DNA of 64,000 bases from Adiantum capillus-veneris (GCA_014529385.2 CM043963.1:3849001-3913000), one strand, 5' to 3'; counted from the first letter of the stretch, positions 21,757 through 34,694 are shown. Numbers and translations are program-made. Notes: generated from the letters alone by a model not told the origin.

Positions 21757-22105
21757 GGTAAATGTTTGCACCTGATGTGAAAACTTCCCGAAATGAGGAG
21801 AAACTGAGTGAGACCTGCACGCGCTATATAGCACAACCCGCAATAGACTGTATAGGACATGTTATGCAAAAAAGGACACTGACATAAATTCTGTACAAAA
21901 TTATGAAATTGCGTGTATAGACCCTCCTGTAGTGGAAACGGAGGCCAAAATGAGCACGAATCAGAAATCTGAGCAGACTAAGCTCTACAACCCATCCCGA
22001 AATTTTTGTCGACCTGCGAACGCTCGCCAAAGCTCACTAAAATCAGAGAAAGTGAGCCAGCGTGTGCTGGAGCTGCTGGCGACTAAGCCTGAGAGGACGC
22101 AACCT

Positions 22106-22117
22106 GCTATGATACCA
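22106..22117 (-). other. Primer-binding site of the old copia element
   Basis: The minus strand reads TGGTATCATAGC, two bases after the LTR end. It differs by one base from the common iMet site TGGTATCAGAGC. Confidence 0.85.
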
Positions 22118-22119
22118 AT

Positions 22120-22346
22120 TGTTGGAATTAGGGTTGTAGAGAAACGTACACAGCTTGGAGAAGACAAAGGAAGCTCAAGGCACACAATAGAGAGTGTGTT
22201 ACTTAGTGTGCAATGGAAAGATAGATAGCCCTAGAGTGATGGGCGTATATACAATGCATGGGGGAAAAAACCTCCTAAAGAGGGAAAAAATGCCCCGGCG
22301 GTCCTAATGTGTTCACACACATCACTACCACATGTATATGGTAACA
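22120..22346 (-). repeat. 5' LTR of the old copia element
   Basis: 227 bp, the same length as 12956-13182, followed by the TSD GGTCT at 22347-22351. Confidence 0.93.
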
Positions 22347-22351
22347 GGTCT

Positions 22352-23816
22352 TTGACAAAACAACCAAGAAAAGCTAAACGATTCCTTTCTCTTATACCAT
22401 TTTTTGCTATACCCATTACGAGAGGAGATGGTTCTTTTTAAAGACAAGCAATGGCCTTTGAGGATGTTAGTACCTCTTTGTGTCCCAAAATAGTGTATCA
22501 AAACCTTGCTCTTAAAAAAAGGCTTTAAGTTTTACTCCAAAGTCGTTAAAGTTTGAACTAAGTAGGGTGGTAGTTAATTTAAGAGTTTGTAAGTTTTGAC
22601 GAGGGTTTGACATGGCTAACAACTGATAGTCTCTAAGGATAGTAGTAGTCTAGGTGTTTTTAAGTTTGACACGGATAACAACTAATGGGCTCAGTGGCAG
22701 GTGTGTTAGATGTGTTCAAAACTAATCGCTTGATTATTTTGTTGGCATGGATGCATGTGAGAAGTCTATCCATTTTTAAATGTGCTTAGGGTAATTGTCG
22801 TTTGACATTGAAGATGAAGACCAATGATATCTACTTTTGTAATTTAAGTTCTTGATAGATAGGAAAATTGGATGCACCTATCATTTTTACTTTGAAGTAA
22901 AATTTTGTAAAATACAAAAGAAGTTTTGTACTCATTGTCTTTAGATAAGGAGTCTTGTGGCTTTTGAGCATGTAGAAGTGTTCTTTTGTGGATAAGTAAA
23001 TGGATTATGTTAAAAAAACCCACATGTAGACTCTGGTAACTTCAGTTTCTTGAGTTAGCTCAAACAACTCCAGTAAACTTTATCATAAAGGGATATATGT
23101 GCCCACTATTAAAATCCTTTGATGAGGTAAGTAGGCGTTATTTGGTGTGGAATCTATCTATGATGGGGTTTCTACACATAATCACTATTGTATTTTGATG
23201 AATGGTTTTAGGATCTAGAGTTAACAATTTGACTTTCACTCAAGAAGGATTTTTGAAAACATGTGACAAGACATGTACTAGAATATTGGCTCACATAGCC
23301 TTAAAGCTCCTATTGGAATACAATGTTCATAGAACCATTGTTTGTTCTTATACAAGCTTTGGGAGAAACTAAGGAACACTCTTACTTAGTTTTTTATTAA
23401 AGATAACCAATAGCCTCACATCAAGCTTTACTTACATACCAAATTTATCTCTCACAAAGCCTTGAGAGGTAGTGTGTGTGTGTGTGTGTGTTTTAGGGGA
23501 AACGATGAGAACAAGAAAAAGGGAAGAGGGGGAGGGGGTTGTGATAGCGTACACTCTCCGAAGGCCGGTAGGCAGGCTTAAGCTGCTAGAAAAAGGAGCA
23601 TGTGGCTAAGTTGCTAGACGCGGGTGGGGTGTTGCAAGTAATCTTACAGTAGCTCGCCATAGCTCTTCCTTCCAACGTCCCGATGAACGTTCTCTGCCAC
23701 GTGGTTGAAAATGTCCTCACCACTCATTTGGAGTGGATCTACCGTCCGATATCATGGATGATTGTCAACCATCCAATTCCTTAGCTTCTTTTGTATGGTG
23801 TTGGTTGTGTGTGCCC

Positions 23817-23887
<71 letters not shown>

Positions 23888-24097
23888 TGTGTGTCTGTTT
23901 GTGTGATTGAGAGCCGATCTTGTCAGTTGGTGCGTCGCAAGCGACAATTTTTATGAGTGTGTGTTTGGGTGTGTGCAAACAAAGGTTTGCGGAGAAGTTT
24001 GAGTTTTTTTAGAGGTGTTTACGCTTGAGCTGTAGAGAGGCATACTGTGTATTGTCAGGTGTATTTTCCCTTTCCCCGCTTCCAAAATTATCTTGAC
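22352..24097. other. Unassigned DNA between two retrotransposons
   Basis: No coding region supported. It contains (TG)n at about 23472-23491 and the long (GA)n tract listed below. The last 5 bp before the gypsy LTR are its target duplication TTCAT (24098-24102). Confidence 0.5.
23817..23882. repeat. (GA)n microsatellite, about 66 bp
   Basis: Perfect GA dinucleotide repeat. The Glu/Arg-repeat ORFs across it are artefacts. Confidence 0.95.
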
Positions 24098-24102
24098 TTC
24101 AT

Positions 24103-24579
24103 TGGAATTGGAGCTGATCTCTTTAGATAGCTGATTCCGGTGTTAGAATTCACAGCTACTGGGTATGTCGTCAGTTCAAATAATGAGATTGGAACAGAGC
24201 ATTGACTAAAGTGAATTAGATAATTGAACTGAAATGTGATACTGAGACGAGAGACATAGCTGGAAAACTAAGAAGAGTATTTGCCAGTTCAGGTTAATAA
24301 CTCAAGGTTAACCAGTAGAGTGTGTAACAGTTCAAGCTCACATGATTACAAAATTGATGATTACAAGTGAGGCTAGAGGCGAAAAGCTTGAAAGTACTAA
24401 GAAAGCTATAGCCAAGTATAAAACAGTTCGGAACCCCATTACAATGTAGCGGGTCCTATTTATAGCTCTCCTGAATTACTACAGTAACTGCCTGTAATTA
24501 TTGCTAGTCCGATTGCCTCCCGCTCGTCGATGTTCTAAGGGACAGTTCCCACCTGCCAGGACTGTCTTTGCCTTCTACA
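24103..24579 (-). repeat. 3' LTR of the gypsy element
   Basis: 477 bp. The adjacent sequence at 24580-24592 is a polypurine tract on the minus strand (AAAGGGGGGAAGGA). Confidence 0.92.
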
Positions 24580-24867
24580 TCCTTCCCCCCTTTCTTGAAT
24601 TTTGGTATGATTCCAAAAATTTTGAAAAAAATATTCACCGCTTGACTCTGATTTAGTGCTGCTGAGTTGGATGATGTTCCTTATGAGTGTAGCCAATGTT
24701 CCTCATGATGGTACTCTTTCGGTATGGCCTTATGCCATATTTCATGCTTGTTGAGTGCTTGACACCCCTATAATTGTAATTCCAAGGGTGCCCAGCCAAG
24801 GAGATCCCAAAGCCCTACTGGAAAAATCCACCGTTTGATTCTGCGATGGAACTACTCAGTATCCTTC

Positions 24868-25011
24868 CACTGAACCCGCTTCCTCTTGCCCTTCTTTGAT
24901 GTTGGTGCCTCACAAGTCCGAGTGCCAACATTGTCCTTGCACTGAACCCGCTTCCTCTTGCCCTTCTTTGATGTCGGTGCCTCACAAGTCCGAGTGCCAG
25001 CATTCTCCTTC
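24868..25011 (-). repeat. 72-bp tandem duplication encoding a basic 24-residue unit
   Basis: Units 24868-24939 and 24940-25011 are nearly identical and in frame. On the minus strand each encodes GTRTCEAPTSKKGKRKRVQ plus a short spacer. KKGKRKR resembles a nuclear localisation signal. It lies near the 3' end of the extra region of the gypsy element. Confidence 0.88.
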
Positions 25012-25699
25012 TGGATAAGTCTGTAAATGGCCTCCTGCTCAAGTTGATCCTGCCTTTCAGTGGACATCTCAAATTCATAAGGTGTGAGAGGATTAAGTTT
25101 TGGTGTCGAGATCATACATAGTGCATTTTTCCTTTGTCAGACGGGTTCTGGCCAATTTGTGACAGTGCGAGGCAGTGTGGATTCATCCCTATGGAAGAGG
25201 CTGATTCGACCTTGGAAGAGAATCTCAATCATTTCCCTGGCTGGCCGTGATATCCTTTTCAGGGATTTTGGAAGACTCCACAGTCAGTTTTGTAGCAACT
25301 AATTTGTGATCTTCGTCAAACCTCGGAGCTGGATCTTCCACTGTCCCATACAGAGTTTGACCCTCTGCATTTTGGCCTGCAACTCCATGGCATCATTCAA
25401 TTTGAGGGCATCATTGATCAATGTTTGCCAAGTTTTCCATTCCACAGTGGCCCGCTCATTACAATCTTGAAGGTCATTAGTGATACCAAAGTAAGTAAGC
25501 CGGTCCACTAGTTCTATGGATACAAGGCCGGAAAGAATCTGGTCAGTTCAGCTACTTAAGCAGGTAATGCATACAGGAGAACTGGAGAATCAACCACAAA
25601 ATCCATAAAATTTAACATGGTTTGATTCTCCTGCTGTATCATCTTTCTGGTAACCCAGACTAGCTGAAAAGTCTTCGGAGAGCAGTTACCTGTTCTTCT

Positions 25700-28694
25700 A
25701 CTGTCATTTGAGTCCAAGGTCCCTTGCTACTAGAAGCCTGTTCTTCATGGCCTGCACTCGCTGGTCTTGAACTCCTCTAGCAATTTGAATTTGAAGTAAA
25801 ACTTCTTTCAGCTGAGTTTTGACTTCTTTCATACATTTGTATGTTGGCCTATTTCCAAGGAGCAAGTCCAACTCCAGGGCTAGGGAATGTCGGTCTGCAG
25901 TGGACTGTCGTTGCCAATGTGGATTGGCTAGCCTATCATCAAAAGTTAGCGCCCACTCAGGTACCGTGTCTAGTAGCTGGATTTTGCTGAGATGCTCAGG
26001 CAATTGGCACACTTCTTGATCATGAAAGGCAGCCGATTTCCAGTGTTGTACCATTTCTCTGGCTCCAACATACAACATTTGAAAGCGTGCCAGATCAAAG
26101 ATCAAAGTATCATCCTCCAAATACATCCTAGTAGTAGGAGCATATTGATGTCTTAATCTATTATTCAATGTGATGAACTGTAATGAATGCTGCTCATCAT
26201 CACCCTTGAGGGACTCAGTCACAGCTTTGGCTTTTCCTTTGCCGTCAACAAAGTGCTATGACTGGTGTACTAGATAATCTTTGGTTTGGCCCTTCTCTCC
26301 ACGTCCTGGCTGCTGATCCTCAGACCTCTGGTTCCCCGTCTGCTGGTCTGGCTTGTCTTTGTACTGGTTTGGCTGGTCTCTGTTGGGCTGATTGCCTCCT
26401 AGCAGCAGATCCACCAACTCCAGATCCTGAAGGTGGAGAAGCAGGAAAGTCATTGTCTTCACCATCTGGCTTGTCGGCCTGGTTGTCCTCTCCTTCTTCA
26501 CTCTTCTCTTCCTCCCTCTCAGAATCCTCATCAGGATTATTCTGTTTTTCAATGTAATCCATGATGGCTTGATTTGCCAACGCTATATTGTATTTTGAGA
26601 GCTTATCCTGCAGATCACTTTGAATAGTCTCCATCAGGGCTTTCACATTGTCCATATTCAGAGTGACATTCCCCTCTGGATTCTGAATATCAGCAAGGTT
26701 ATTATAGACATATCTCTCTGTCAGAGAAGTCTTGATCGCAGTGTGAGCTATTATCAGTTCTTTGTGATTTGTTCGCTTTATTCGGAGCAGAGTCTAAAAG
26801 CGATCAACATTTCTCAAAGCTGCTGCCTTGTCCTCCTTTAACTGTGATGATTTTTTATTTCTACTTTTAGCAACTTTGTTTGTAGATCATTGATTGTCCT
26901 TATTGACCAATTATCAGCAATGGTATGCGTGAGTCTTTGTGCAGCCACATCCTTCTAGAGTTTCTGAACGTGCTGCTCGCTGCTCTCCAAGTCTTCTTTG
27001 AGCTTAACCACTTGCTCACTAGGTGATGATGATCCATCATCCGACCTAAGGCATTGAAAATGGTATTCCATGATGATTGGATTAACATTGAGCATCCATC
27101 AGCTACATTTGCTTGGTCAGATTGAACTAGCTCATAAACCATTACGGGAGCCATGTATGGTAAATGTGCTAAATCAGTAGGTTGAAATGTGAGTTTGCCT
27201 CTAAGGGGATTATGTTGCAATTACTGTCCTTTATTTTTCTTGGCTATTGACAAGGCTAATTCACTGAAAAGAATTCCGTTTGGACTATCAGGTACGGGAC
27301 CCTTGCCCTTATCTTTGACTACAGCCTGTTCATCGCTTGTCTTTTCTTTGGAGCCCTTTCCAGTGCTACTGTTCGTTGGAATCTGTTTCTTTTACTGGCC
27401 CTTCCTCGCACTGGTCTTTGTTGGAGTTTGTTCTTCAGTTGTGGCTGAAGCAGCCTGCTAAAGCTTTCCCAATAGGCAAAGACTTTACCTGATTCTCAAG
27501 CTACTTAATAAAAGCAGTGCTCTTGGTGAGCATCATCCTTGGTTTCTTGGAACCAGTAGCTTCCCCCTGGGTGCCCTTCCTCTTGTGTCCAGTTAAGGCC
27601 AACTGATTGCCTGACTCTTCTTCATCTGAAGACAGCTCGACATTGGCAGTCTCTGGGATTGGCTTCTGACTCCAAGCCATCCGTACCTAATCATTGGCCT
27701 CTGGCGCAACTACCCATTATAAAAATTGCCAGACATACCAAGCTTTGAATACACTCTCGGATTTCAGCTTGGCAGTCTGCTAGAGCACATTATGAGACAG
27801 AATCTGACATAAATTTATCTTAGCTGTAGCATCTAATCGTTTTGCCAAGAGTATAGCAAAGAGATTTTTTGACACATACATAGGGTTGTTTTTCTGACTA
27901 ACAGCCTTAGCCACAAACCTGTAAACTGAAGGGACGTTTAGTCCTGCTATACTGAAACCCCTTTCACTGGCTTTGCATTTATTCTTAGCTGCTTCATCTT
28001 CTTTTAGTGCCTTGCTTATCTGTTCCGCAGAGGCTGTGGTCGGCTTTGGATCATTAGGCATTTTAAAGGCATATGCAATATCGTCAGGAGTTGTTGTGAC
28101 TCTGACACCTTTGATAACAACACTACCATCCTCATCATTAAAGGAGTCAAGAACCTGCTTGATTATAGCCAAGGAAAAATCTATTCTTGTGGCCTGTACT
28201 ACCACATGCAAGTGCCAAAGACTTAGCAACACTTCGGCCTGCTCAATGAATACATACCTTTGTATCTTGCTATGGAGAATAATTGGTAAGGAAGCTTTAA
28301 GAGAAGATATGATAGCCGAAGTTTCATCTATGGTTTCTTGCATATTCTCTGACATTTTCTTCCTACCCATACACTGTGAAGATGGTAAATCTGTAGAGGA
28401 AGAAGACTTACTCGGATAATCAAAACCGTAGCCAGGTGTGTTAGGTAGAGATAGGTAGTGTTCGACAGAGTTTGGTGACAATGAAGTTTGCGGTTGTAGT
28501 GAAGACTCCTCAGAGCTTAGCGATGGCGAATGTGTAACAACAGGGAGATGTTGTGCAGGAGGTTTATGAGGAAGAATACCCACCCTCCTTACTGTTATAT
28601 GTGTTCTCACAATAAAAGCTCCACTACTTACCATTCCTAGAGTTTTATGCATCGTCGACGATGTGGCATACATACATTGGCTTATACCTCCCAT
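25700..28694 (-). pseudogene. Unknown ORF region between integrase and 3' LTR of the gypsy element
   Basis: Several minus-strand ORFs probably derive from one or two longer proteins. The largest, 27780-28694 (304 codons), has a helical C-terminal half (DGSVVIKGVRVTTTPDDIAYAF, SIAGLNVPSVYRFVAKAV). This looks like the domain of unknown function often found in plant gypsy 3' ORFs and annotated there as putative plant transposon protein; that link is from memory and uncertain. 26320-26655 is an acidic, Pro/Gln-rich linker. 25704-26222 is a helical segment (YLEDDTLIFDLARFQMLYVGAREMV). No transmembrane or signal segment of an envelope type was seen. Confidence 0.45.
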
Positions 28695-29826
28695 GACCCA
28701 TTAATGATTATCACTGGCCCTTTTCCTCGTAAAAACTTGTACTAACTCTGACACTAGCACTGGTTTCTCATGCTGGGACTTTTTTGTCACCTTGACTGGC
28801 TCTGGTACCGGTTGTAAATGGAAAAGGTTCAAAATGGATGGTTCTGAAAATTCTTGACCGTCAGTAACCAGAATAACAATATCATCTTCTTGGGAAGCCT
28901 TTTTCTCATTAGAGTAATATAGCTTGATCTTGGCCCCATTATAAACACCTGGCAGCAGTAATCCAGATAAATCCTTCAGCCTTACTGTGCCATTGGAAAA
29001 TACCCAGTCCACTTTATGGACTAGCCCAAGCTATCTTTAAGTTTGGCTTCTTCGGGCCCAATTTGGATTCATAGAGCAGAACCAAGTCGCCTTTCTGGAT
29101 TTCCCAAACTTTGATTCTCCTATCATGCCAGTGCTTCCTTCTTTGCTGAATAATCTCCTGTTTCAGCATAGCCCGTTGTCTTAACTCATCCAAATGTGTT
29201 AGTTCCTCCTGTCTCTGTTTAAGATTGTGATTAAAATCCAATCCATATTCCACTGCCATCCTGAAACTGGGAATTATGAATCCCATAGGCACTATAGCTT
29301 CAGTACCATATATGATTCTGAACAGTGTTAGTCCAGTGGTAACTTTGTAAGCTGTCTTGTAGGTCCATAAAGCGGTTTGGAGCTTAATATCCCATTGGTG
29401 TGGCTCCTTCTGCACAATCTTGGTGAGAATGTTCTTGATGGTTTTGTTATTTCTTTCAGCTTGCCCATTACACATGGGATAATATGGCGTTGACTTTCTG
29501 TGTCTCACTGAAAGCATTTCCATCAAAATATCCATAATATCATTAATAAAGTGTGTTCCTTGAGCAGATACAATCTCCACAGGGCATCCATAACGACAGA
29601 TAATATTTTCAAATAAGAAGACAGCAGTGGACTTTGCAATGTTATCAGGAAAAGCCTTAGCCTCAACCCACTTGGTGACATAACAAGTGGCCATCAATAT
29701 ATACCGGTTCGTCCTAGGAGTAATCTTCTTGAATGGACCCATGAAGTCCATAACCCATTTCATAAATACTCCCAGTGGTTGAACTGGAGTAAGCGGAGTC
29801 ATATCTGTTGTTGTTGGTCTGCCCAT
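28695..29826 (-). pseudogene. Gypsy integrase, catalytic Asp changed
   Basis: 29014-29826 encodes a 270-codon integrase core (LMATCYVTKWVEAKAFPDN, ENIICRYGCPVEIV). It ends in the typical C-terminal segment (RRIKVWEIQKGDLVLLYES). The conserved S-D-Q-G-T is here S-A-Q-G-T (GCT for GAT, near 29563), removing a catalytic Asp. The later Glu region reads NGQAERNNKTIKNIL. 28701-29012 continues in another frame with a chromo- or SH3-like tail, which may be the true C-terminus. The copy is inactive. Confidence 0.85.
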
Positions 29827-30225
29827 CCTCTCACATATATAACATGTTTTACAAAAACTTTAAACATCATATATCAAAGTTTGCCACTACAATCAAGCCT
29901 GCAAAATCTTGTTGTAGGTAATATTAGTGGAGAAATGTCCTCCAGAATCCCCTTCGTGTGCTTTGAAAATAACTTGCATCCTTCCTTTCATCCGACACAC
30001 ACCTTCAAAGAACCCCATCTACTCCCAATCTATAGAGCAACCCTCCAATGATGGTGAACTTCAGACTCTTAATAATTAGAGCCTTCTTTTGATTTTAAGT
30101 CCAATTTTCTGGGAATCCTCCTTTGGAAAGGAAATGATATACATCCGTCCATTTTGGATCTGTGTTCTCCTTAGTTGTTACCTGGAACAATTCTGCATCC
30201 ACTGGCTCATCTCTTTAGGATACTT

Positions 30226-31480
30226 CTAAATAACCATCAATGCTTCTGGATCAACTCCACAATGGGATTTACTGGGCTTATGGAATATACGAAATTCAAA
30301 TTCCATGAGGAACATCATCCATCTAATCAATTGGCCTTGAATAATAACTTTGTTGATCAAGAATAATAATGCCTGATGATCCACATAAAAATGAAACAGC
30401 TTGCCCACCAATAAATAATGTCGAAACTTAGTGGCACTGAAAACCATTCCTAAAGCTTCTCTTTTCGTAGCAGTGAATCCTTGCTCAGCCTGACTGAATC
30501 TCCTAATGGCAAAATATACTGGATAGTTAGTCCTTCCTTCTGATTGAGCCAATATTGCCCCCATTGCCAATCCTGATGCATCGACATGCACATGGAAAAT
30601 CACTTCCCAATCAGGTTGTCGGAGTACTGGCTTACTGATAATGGCACTCTTCAAACATTGAAAACTCTCCTCACATTCAACAGTGCAAATGAACTTGCTG
30701 GTCTTCTTTGTGAGCTCATACAAGGGTAATGCCTTAGAAGCAAACATATGAATGAATTTTCTATAAAAATTGATGTATAGCAAGAATGAACTTAACTCTG
30801 ATGCTCTGCAGGGTGCCTTGGCATGCTGGACACTCTGAATCTTATCATTGGCCATCTTGATACCATTCTTGGACATTATATGTCCCACTGGCTGTCCCTT
30901 CCAGACCAAAAATATAGATTTGAATGGTTCAAATAGATCCTCCTTTCCTTACATCTTTGGAAGACCATTTCCAGAAATAATAAATGCTTCTCTTCCGTGG
31001 AAAATTCAGTGAAATCATCCATAAATATGGCAAGGAATCAGTGAGGGAATTCACTGAATATTTCCATCATACACCGTTGGAACGTTGTTGGAGCATTGCA
31101 AAGACCAAATGGCATGACCAGATACATGAATGCACCCCATTCAGTATTAAAAGTGGTTTTACTCCGATCTTCAGGAGCAATCTTTAGCTGATTATAACCA
31201 CTATAGCCATCCATGAAGCTATACATCTCATGGCCTGCAATCTCATCAAGAAGCATGTCTGTAAAAGGATCCTTGATTGTTTGAGCATTCAGCTTTTGTT
31301 AATCCACACAAACCCTGTGCTTGCCATTCTTCTTGGGCACAACCACAATTGGAAACAACCAGTCACTACTGGCTACCTCTATGATGAATCCAGCCTTAAG
31401 AAGGTTGTTGATTTCTTATTTGACCTTCTTGGCATAATTTGGATTCATTCTATACCGTTACAGACGCACTAGCATCTGGC
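30226..31480 (-). pseudogene. Gypsy reverse transcriptase and RNase H
   Basis: The minus strand at 31038-31480 carries RT motifs (PKKNGKHRVCVD, YSGYNQLKIAPEDRSKTTF, MPFGLCNAPTTFQRCM) with in-frame stops between them. The active site reads IFMDDF near 31010. 30226-30909 continues with RNase H (HVDASGLAMGAILAQ, FSQAEQGFTATKREAL, HYLLVGKLFHFYVDHQAL). Several stops and at least one frameshift break the frame. Confidence 0.9.
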
Positions 31481-32164
31481 TTCAGAGGTATTCTATGTTG
31501 AGAGACCTCTAGGTCTACCCTTCTAGATCAGTATGTTCCCATGCGAATACATCTTTGTACTTTTGGAACATGTATCGAGCTTTTTCTTTCATTCCTAAGT
31601 TCAGATGCTTGTTTACCTTGATGAGTCGAGGATTTTTGTCAGAACCCAGATTCTACTCTTCGATTTCCTAGTTATCTGGAAGCAACCACTTAGGCCCACC
31701 TCCCTTCCCTTTAGTTGACTCCTCAGCGTAATTCCAGGAAGGTCCTTGTAGTTCTGGACTGTCATTCTAAACTTCAGAAACATTTTCATAGTGCGTTTCT
31801 TCAGTGGTCACCACTGGTGTACTGGAATCTAGCAACTCTTCTTTGGAGTCAACTGGAATCTCTGGCCGTCCAGTTAGGTGAAATGATCTTTCTCCAGGAT
31901 TCAATTCAGTGAACTGATCTGGAAATTGCCTCCTTTGCTTTTCAGCCTGGTCCTTGTCAAATAATACTACATTCAGATCTATCTCAGCCAAAGGAAAAAT
32001 ATTCATTGTTGCCAGCATTCTCTCAATTTCTTTACCCCATATTTTTGACAAAGCTCCTCTGGTCGCAATGCCTTCCTCCAGTTTCTGGTGTTGGTTGTCT
32101 GGACGTGAATTCTTCGATTGGAACCTTGTATTGTCAAAGTCTGATTGGCATAGGCGTGAACAGC

Positions 32165-32473
32165 TTATGCCGTTTGCAGCCATGGCCGTCCCAATAACAT
32201 CCCATATGCGCCTTGCACATCCAAAACTAAGAAACTGGTCTTGAAATTTTCTTTTCCTACCCTTATCTGCATATTTTTTATCATCCTAGTTGCTTGCACA
32301 ACTCTGTGATTGGCCATGTGAATCTTGAATGGTGCTAGTTTCAAGTTTGTTATACCTATTCTTTGCTGAAGGTGTGTCCCCAGGATGTTGACACCTGCTC
32401 CTCCATCCAATATGACACTGGATAGTGGTTCCCATTGTTTTCTGACTTTGTAGTCTACCTGGATCATCGGCAC
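32165..32473 (-). pseudogene. Gypsy retropepsin-like protease
   Basis: The minus-strand ORF contains SSVILDGGAGVNILGTHL and, about 60 residues on, AYGMLLGRPWLQ. These are the active-site and LGRP/flap motifs of retropepsins. The active-site triplet is D-G-G-A instead of D-T/S-G-A. The same variant occurs in the element at 40.4-47.9 kb, so it is probably normal for these families and not damage. Confidence 0.8.
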
Positions 32474-33139
32474 TTCATCATCCCTGACAGCTGCAAGGTC
32501 AACTGCTCTAGCGTCAGCTTCAGTTTTCCTTCACTGTTTGATGAATTTCGCTACTTCAAGCAAAGTTTTCCAGATGTCTTCCAATTCAACTATCAGTTTT
32601 TGAATTCTCTCACAAATCTTTACATGTATTTCCTCTCTCTCGTGATGAGAGTTATCCTCAGCACTTGAGGAAACTGAACCATCTGCACAGTGCCAATCCT
32701 CTGCTCTGTTGTCATCTTTTCCTTCTCAATTGTTTCCTATTCTAGTTAGATCTGATTTGACATTTTCTAGATCCCCCGCAGTCCTTGGACCACAGCTAGC
32801 ATGGTCTCAGAAGTCCAGATACTAGCTGATCTGACCCTTTCTCAGAAGATTGGGCTAGTTTCTTTTGAATGACTCAAGCCTCAGAACTTTCTGGCTGCTT
32901 TGGTAGCTTCTTGGCTAAATCTTCAGTGATCTTAGCCGCCAGTTCTCTCTGCTCCTGCCATTCATCGACAACCTTCTCTATGCCCTTTGCCTTCCATACC
33001 TCTCTCTACTGAGTCCATTTGCTAGTTTCATCACCGACTGGTTTTGCCTGCTCATGTGGGATTTGCTCAATGACTACCCCTTTACTGTGTGTAACTGCTC
33101 TCACTGGAACTAGCTCTGGGACTTTCGCCTTAGTAGCCG

Positions 33140-34600
33140 CAATAGTGGGCGTCTCTGGACACTGAGCTGCAAAGTGCCTATACTTGCCACAAGTATAAAA
33201 ATTCAGGCTTCGGTTTTGAAAATTACCATGACCCCGACCTCGGCCAGTACCTCCCTAGTATCTGTCGCACCCAGTACCAGTACCAGTACCACTGGTACCT
33301 GATTTCTCTTCTTGGGGTACATTGGTTATTTCTACTCTAGCTAGTTCAGCATTGGTAAATGCTACTACTGACATATCCTTTCCCTTCTTGAAGTGATGAA
33401 TGAGAATGCCACAATTGTTCCATAAATGACCATATGCTTTGCAATAGGTACATTGTGAACATTCATTGGAAACATGATCTTTAGTTTTGCACCTTGAGCA
33501 CCAAGTTTCCATTCACCTAACCGGTTGTCAGGTTTGGCTGATTTCGGCAATTTTTCGGGCCATGTCATCAATTTTTCTGGACCAAGGCCCCTTCTTAGCC
33601 TTGTCCTTGCTTTTCTCATTTGAGCCGCTGTTAGAGATGTTGGAAGTCCCACTAGAATCAAAATTCTCAAAAGAAGAATTGTTGCTACTAGACCTCCTCT
33701 TCTTGTGGCTTCTCTCCTTTTTAGCTTGCTGTTTGAGTTTCAAAGCTCTCTACACCAAATCTTTGAATTTCTTTGTTGGTGCAGGTACTTCTTGTTCCCT
33801 GAGCTTCTTACTACGAAACCCATTTAGAAACCATGCGCATAGCCTCTTTTTTTTTTGATGGTGGCTTCTGCAACTGCCTGGTTAACTCCTTGATATTTTC
33901 TATATAACTCCTCACTAACAACTTCCCTTGTCTAATCTTATCTAGCTCGCAGAGGATGTCCTCACCACCCCTATTATCTGAATCCTCCAATCTGAAAGCA
34001 GGGTAATGTAGTACCATTTTTTTGCTGCATCTTTGAGTGTCTGAGGAAAATATTCCCCCCAATCGTCTTCATCAATATTCTTCAACTCAACATACTGTTC
34101 AAAAGCATGAATATGAGCATTTGGGTCATCTTTCTTCGCTCCTTTGAACATTGGAAAAGAGATTTTCAATGAAGAAGTTTAATCATGCCGGATAGCATCA
34201 TCCCTGCTTCTTCTGCCGTTAGAAGTCTGACTTCGGCGAGAAGACTTTTTGTAATGATCTATATCAACTTCCCATTCAACTTCTTCTTCAGTCTCAGTCG
34301 CTGTCTCTTCTTTGGCTTTTGTGCTGGAACTATGACGACTGTCCTTACTGCCTTTGGCACCTTCTGACTTATGCGTGGACCAAGAACCCCTGGTTTTGCA
34401 TTCTTCCCACTCAGCCCTTCTCCTTCTGGAATGACTGGAGTGCTGAGAGTCCTTAGCCTCATCAGCATGACTATGCTCCTCCTGAGCCTTAGTCTCCCTC
34501 TTCGGGTCTTTCTTATGCTCAGACTCTCTTTTTGAGACCTCAGGAATGGGGTGAGCGCGATAGGAATCATTGCCTAACCGGGTTGGCGATTTACAACTAC
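33140..34600 (-). pseudogene. Gypsy gag with zinc-knuckle region
   Basis: At 33942-34169 is a typical gag core (FPMFKGAKKDDPNAHIHAFEQYV, then TLKDAAKKWYY), continued in another frame at 33811-34062 (KIRQGKLLVRSYIENIKELTRQL). 33255-33512 is Cys-rich (CSRCKTKDHVSNECSQC), like a zinc knuckle, and a further CGKYRHFAAQC follows near 33155-33190. The N-terminal part (34259-34570) is highly basic. Frames change at least three times. Confidence 0.8.
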
Positions 34601-34694
34601 GATTGACTTTGGCGCCATGTGATCAGTTGAAAATTCAAACGGGGAGAGAAGAGTTTACTGGTCGAAGAGCGAATAACCACCGTGATTGCCAAAA

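Larger units (their letters stand above)
12956..22346 (-). mobile_element. Old Ty1/copia element, interrupted by a younger copia element
   Basis: The 227-bp LTRs are at 12956-13182 and 22120-22346. The element is flanked by GGTCT (12951-12955 and 22347-22351). The minus strand carries integrase, reverse transcriptase and RNase H remnants at 13183-16385 and a gag start at 21614-21756. A plus-strand copia element occupies 16371-21613. The rest of gag and the protease active site are absent here; part of a matching gag lies at 49.57-49.88 kb. The LTRs differ at about ten positions by eye, and the coding part is full of stops and frameshifts, so it is clearly older than its guest. Confidence 0.93.

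Noticed and set aside
27973-28419. 148-codon plus-strand ORF inside the gypsy element
   Set aside because: It is antisense to the longer minus-strand ORF 27780-28694, whose composition looks more protein-like.
27780-28694. Envelope-like protein in the gypsy element
   Set aside because: No signal peptide, transmembrane helix or Cys pattern was seen, so an envelope role is not supported.
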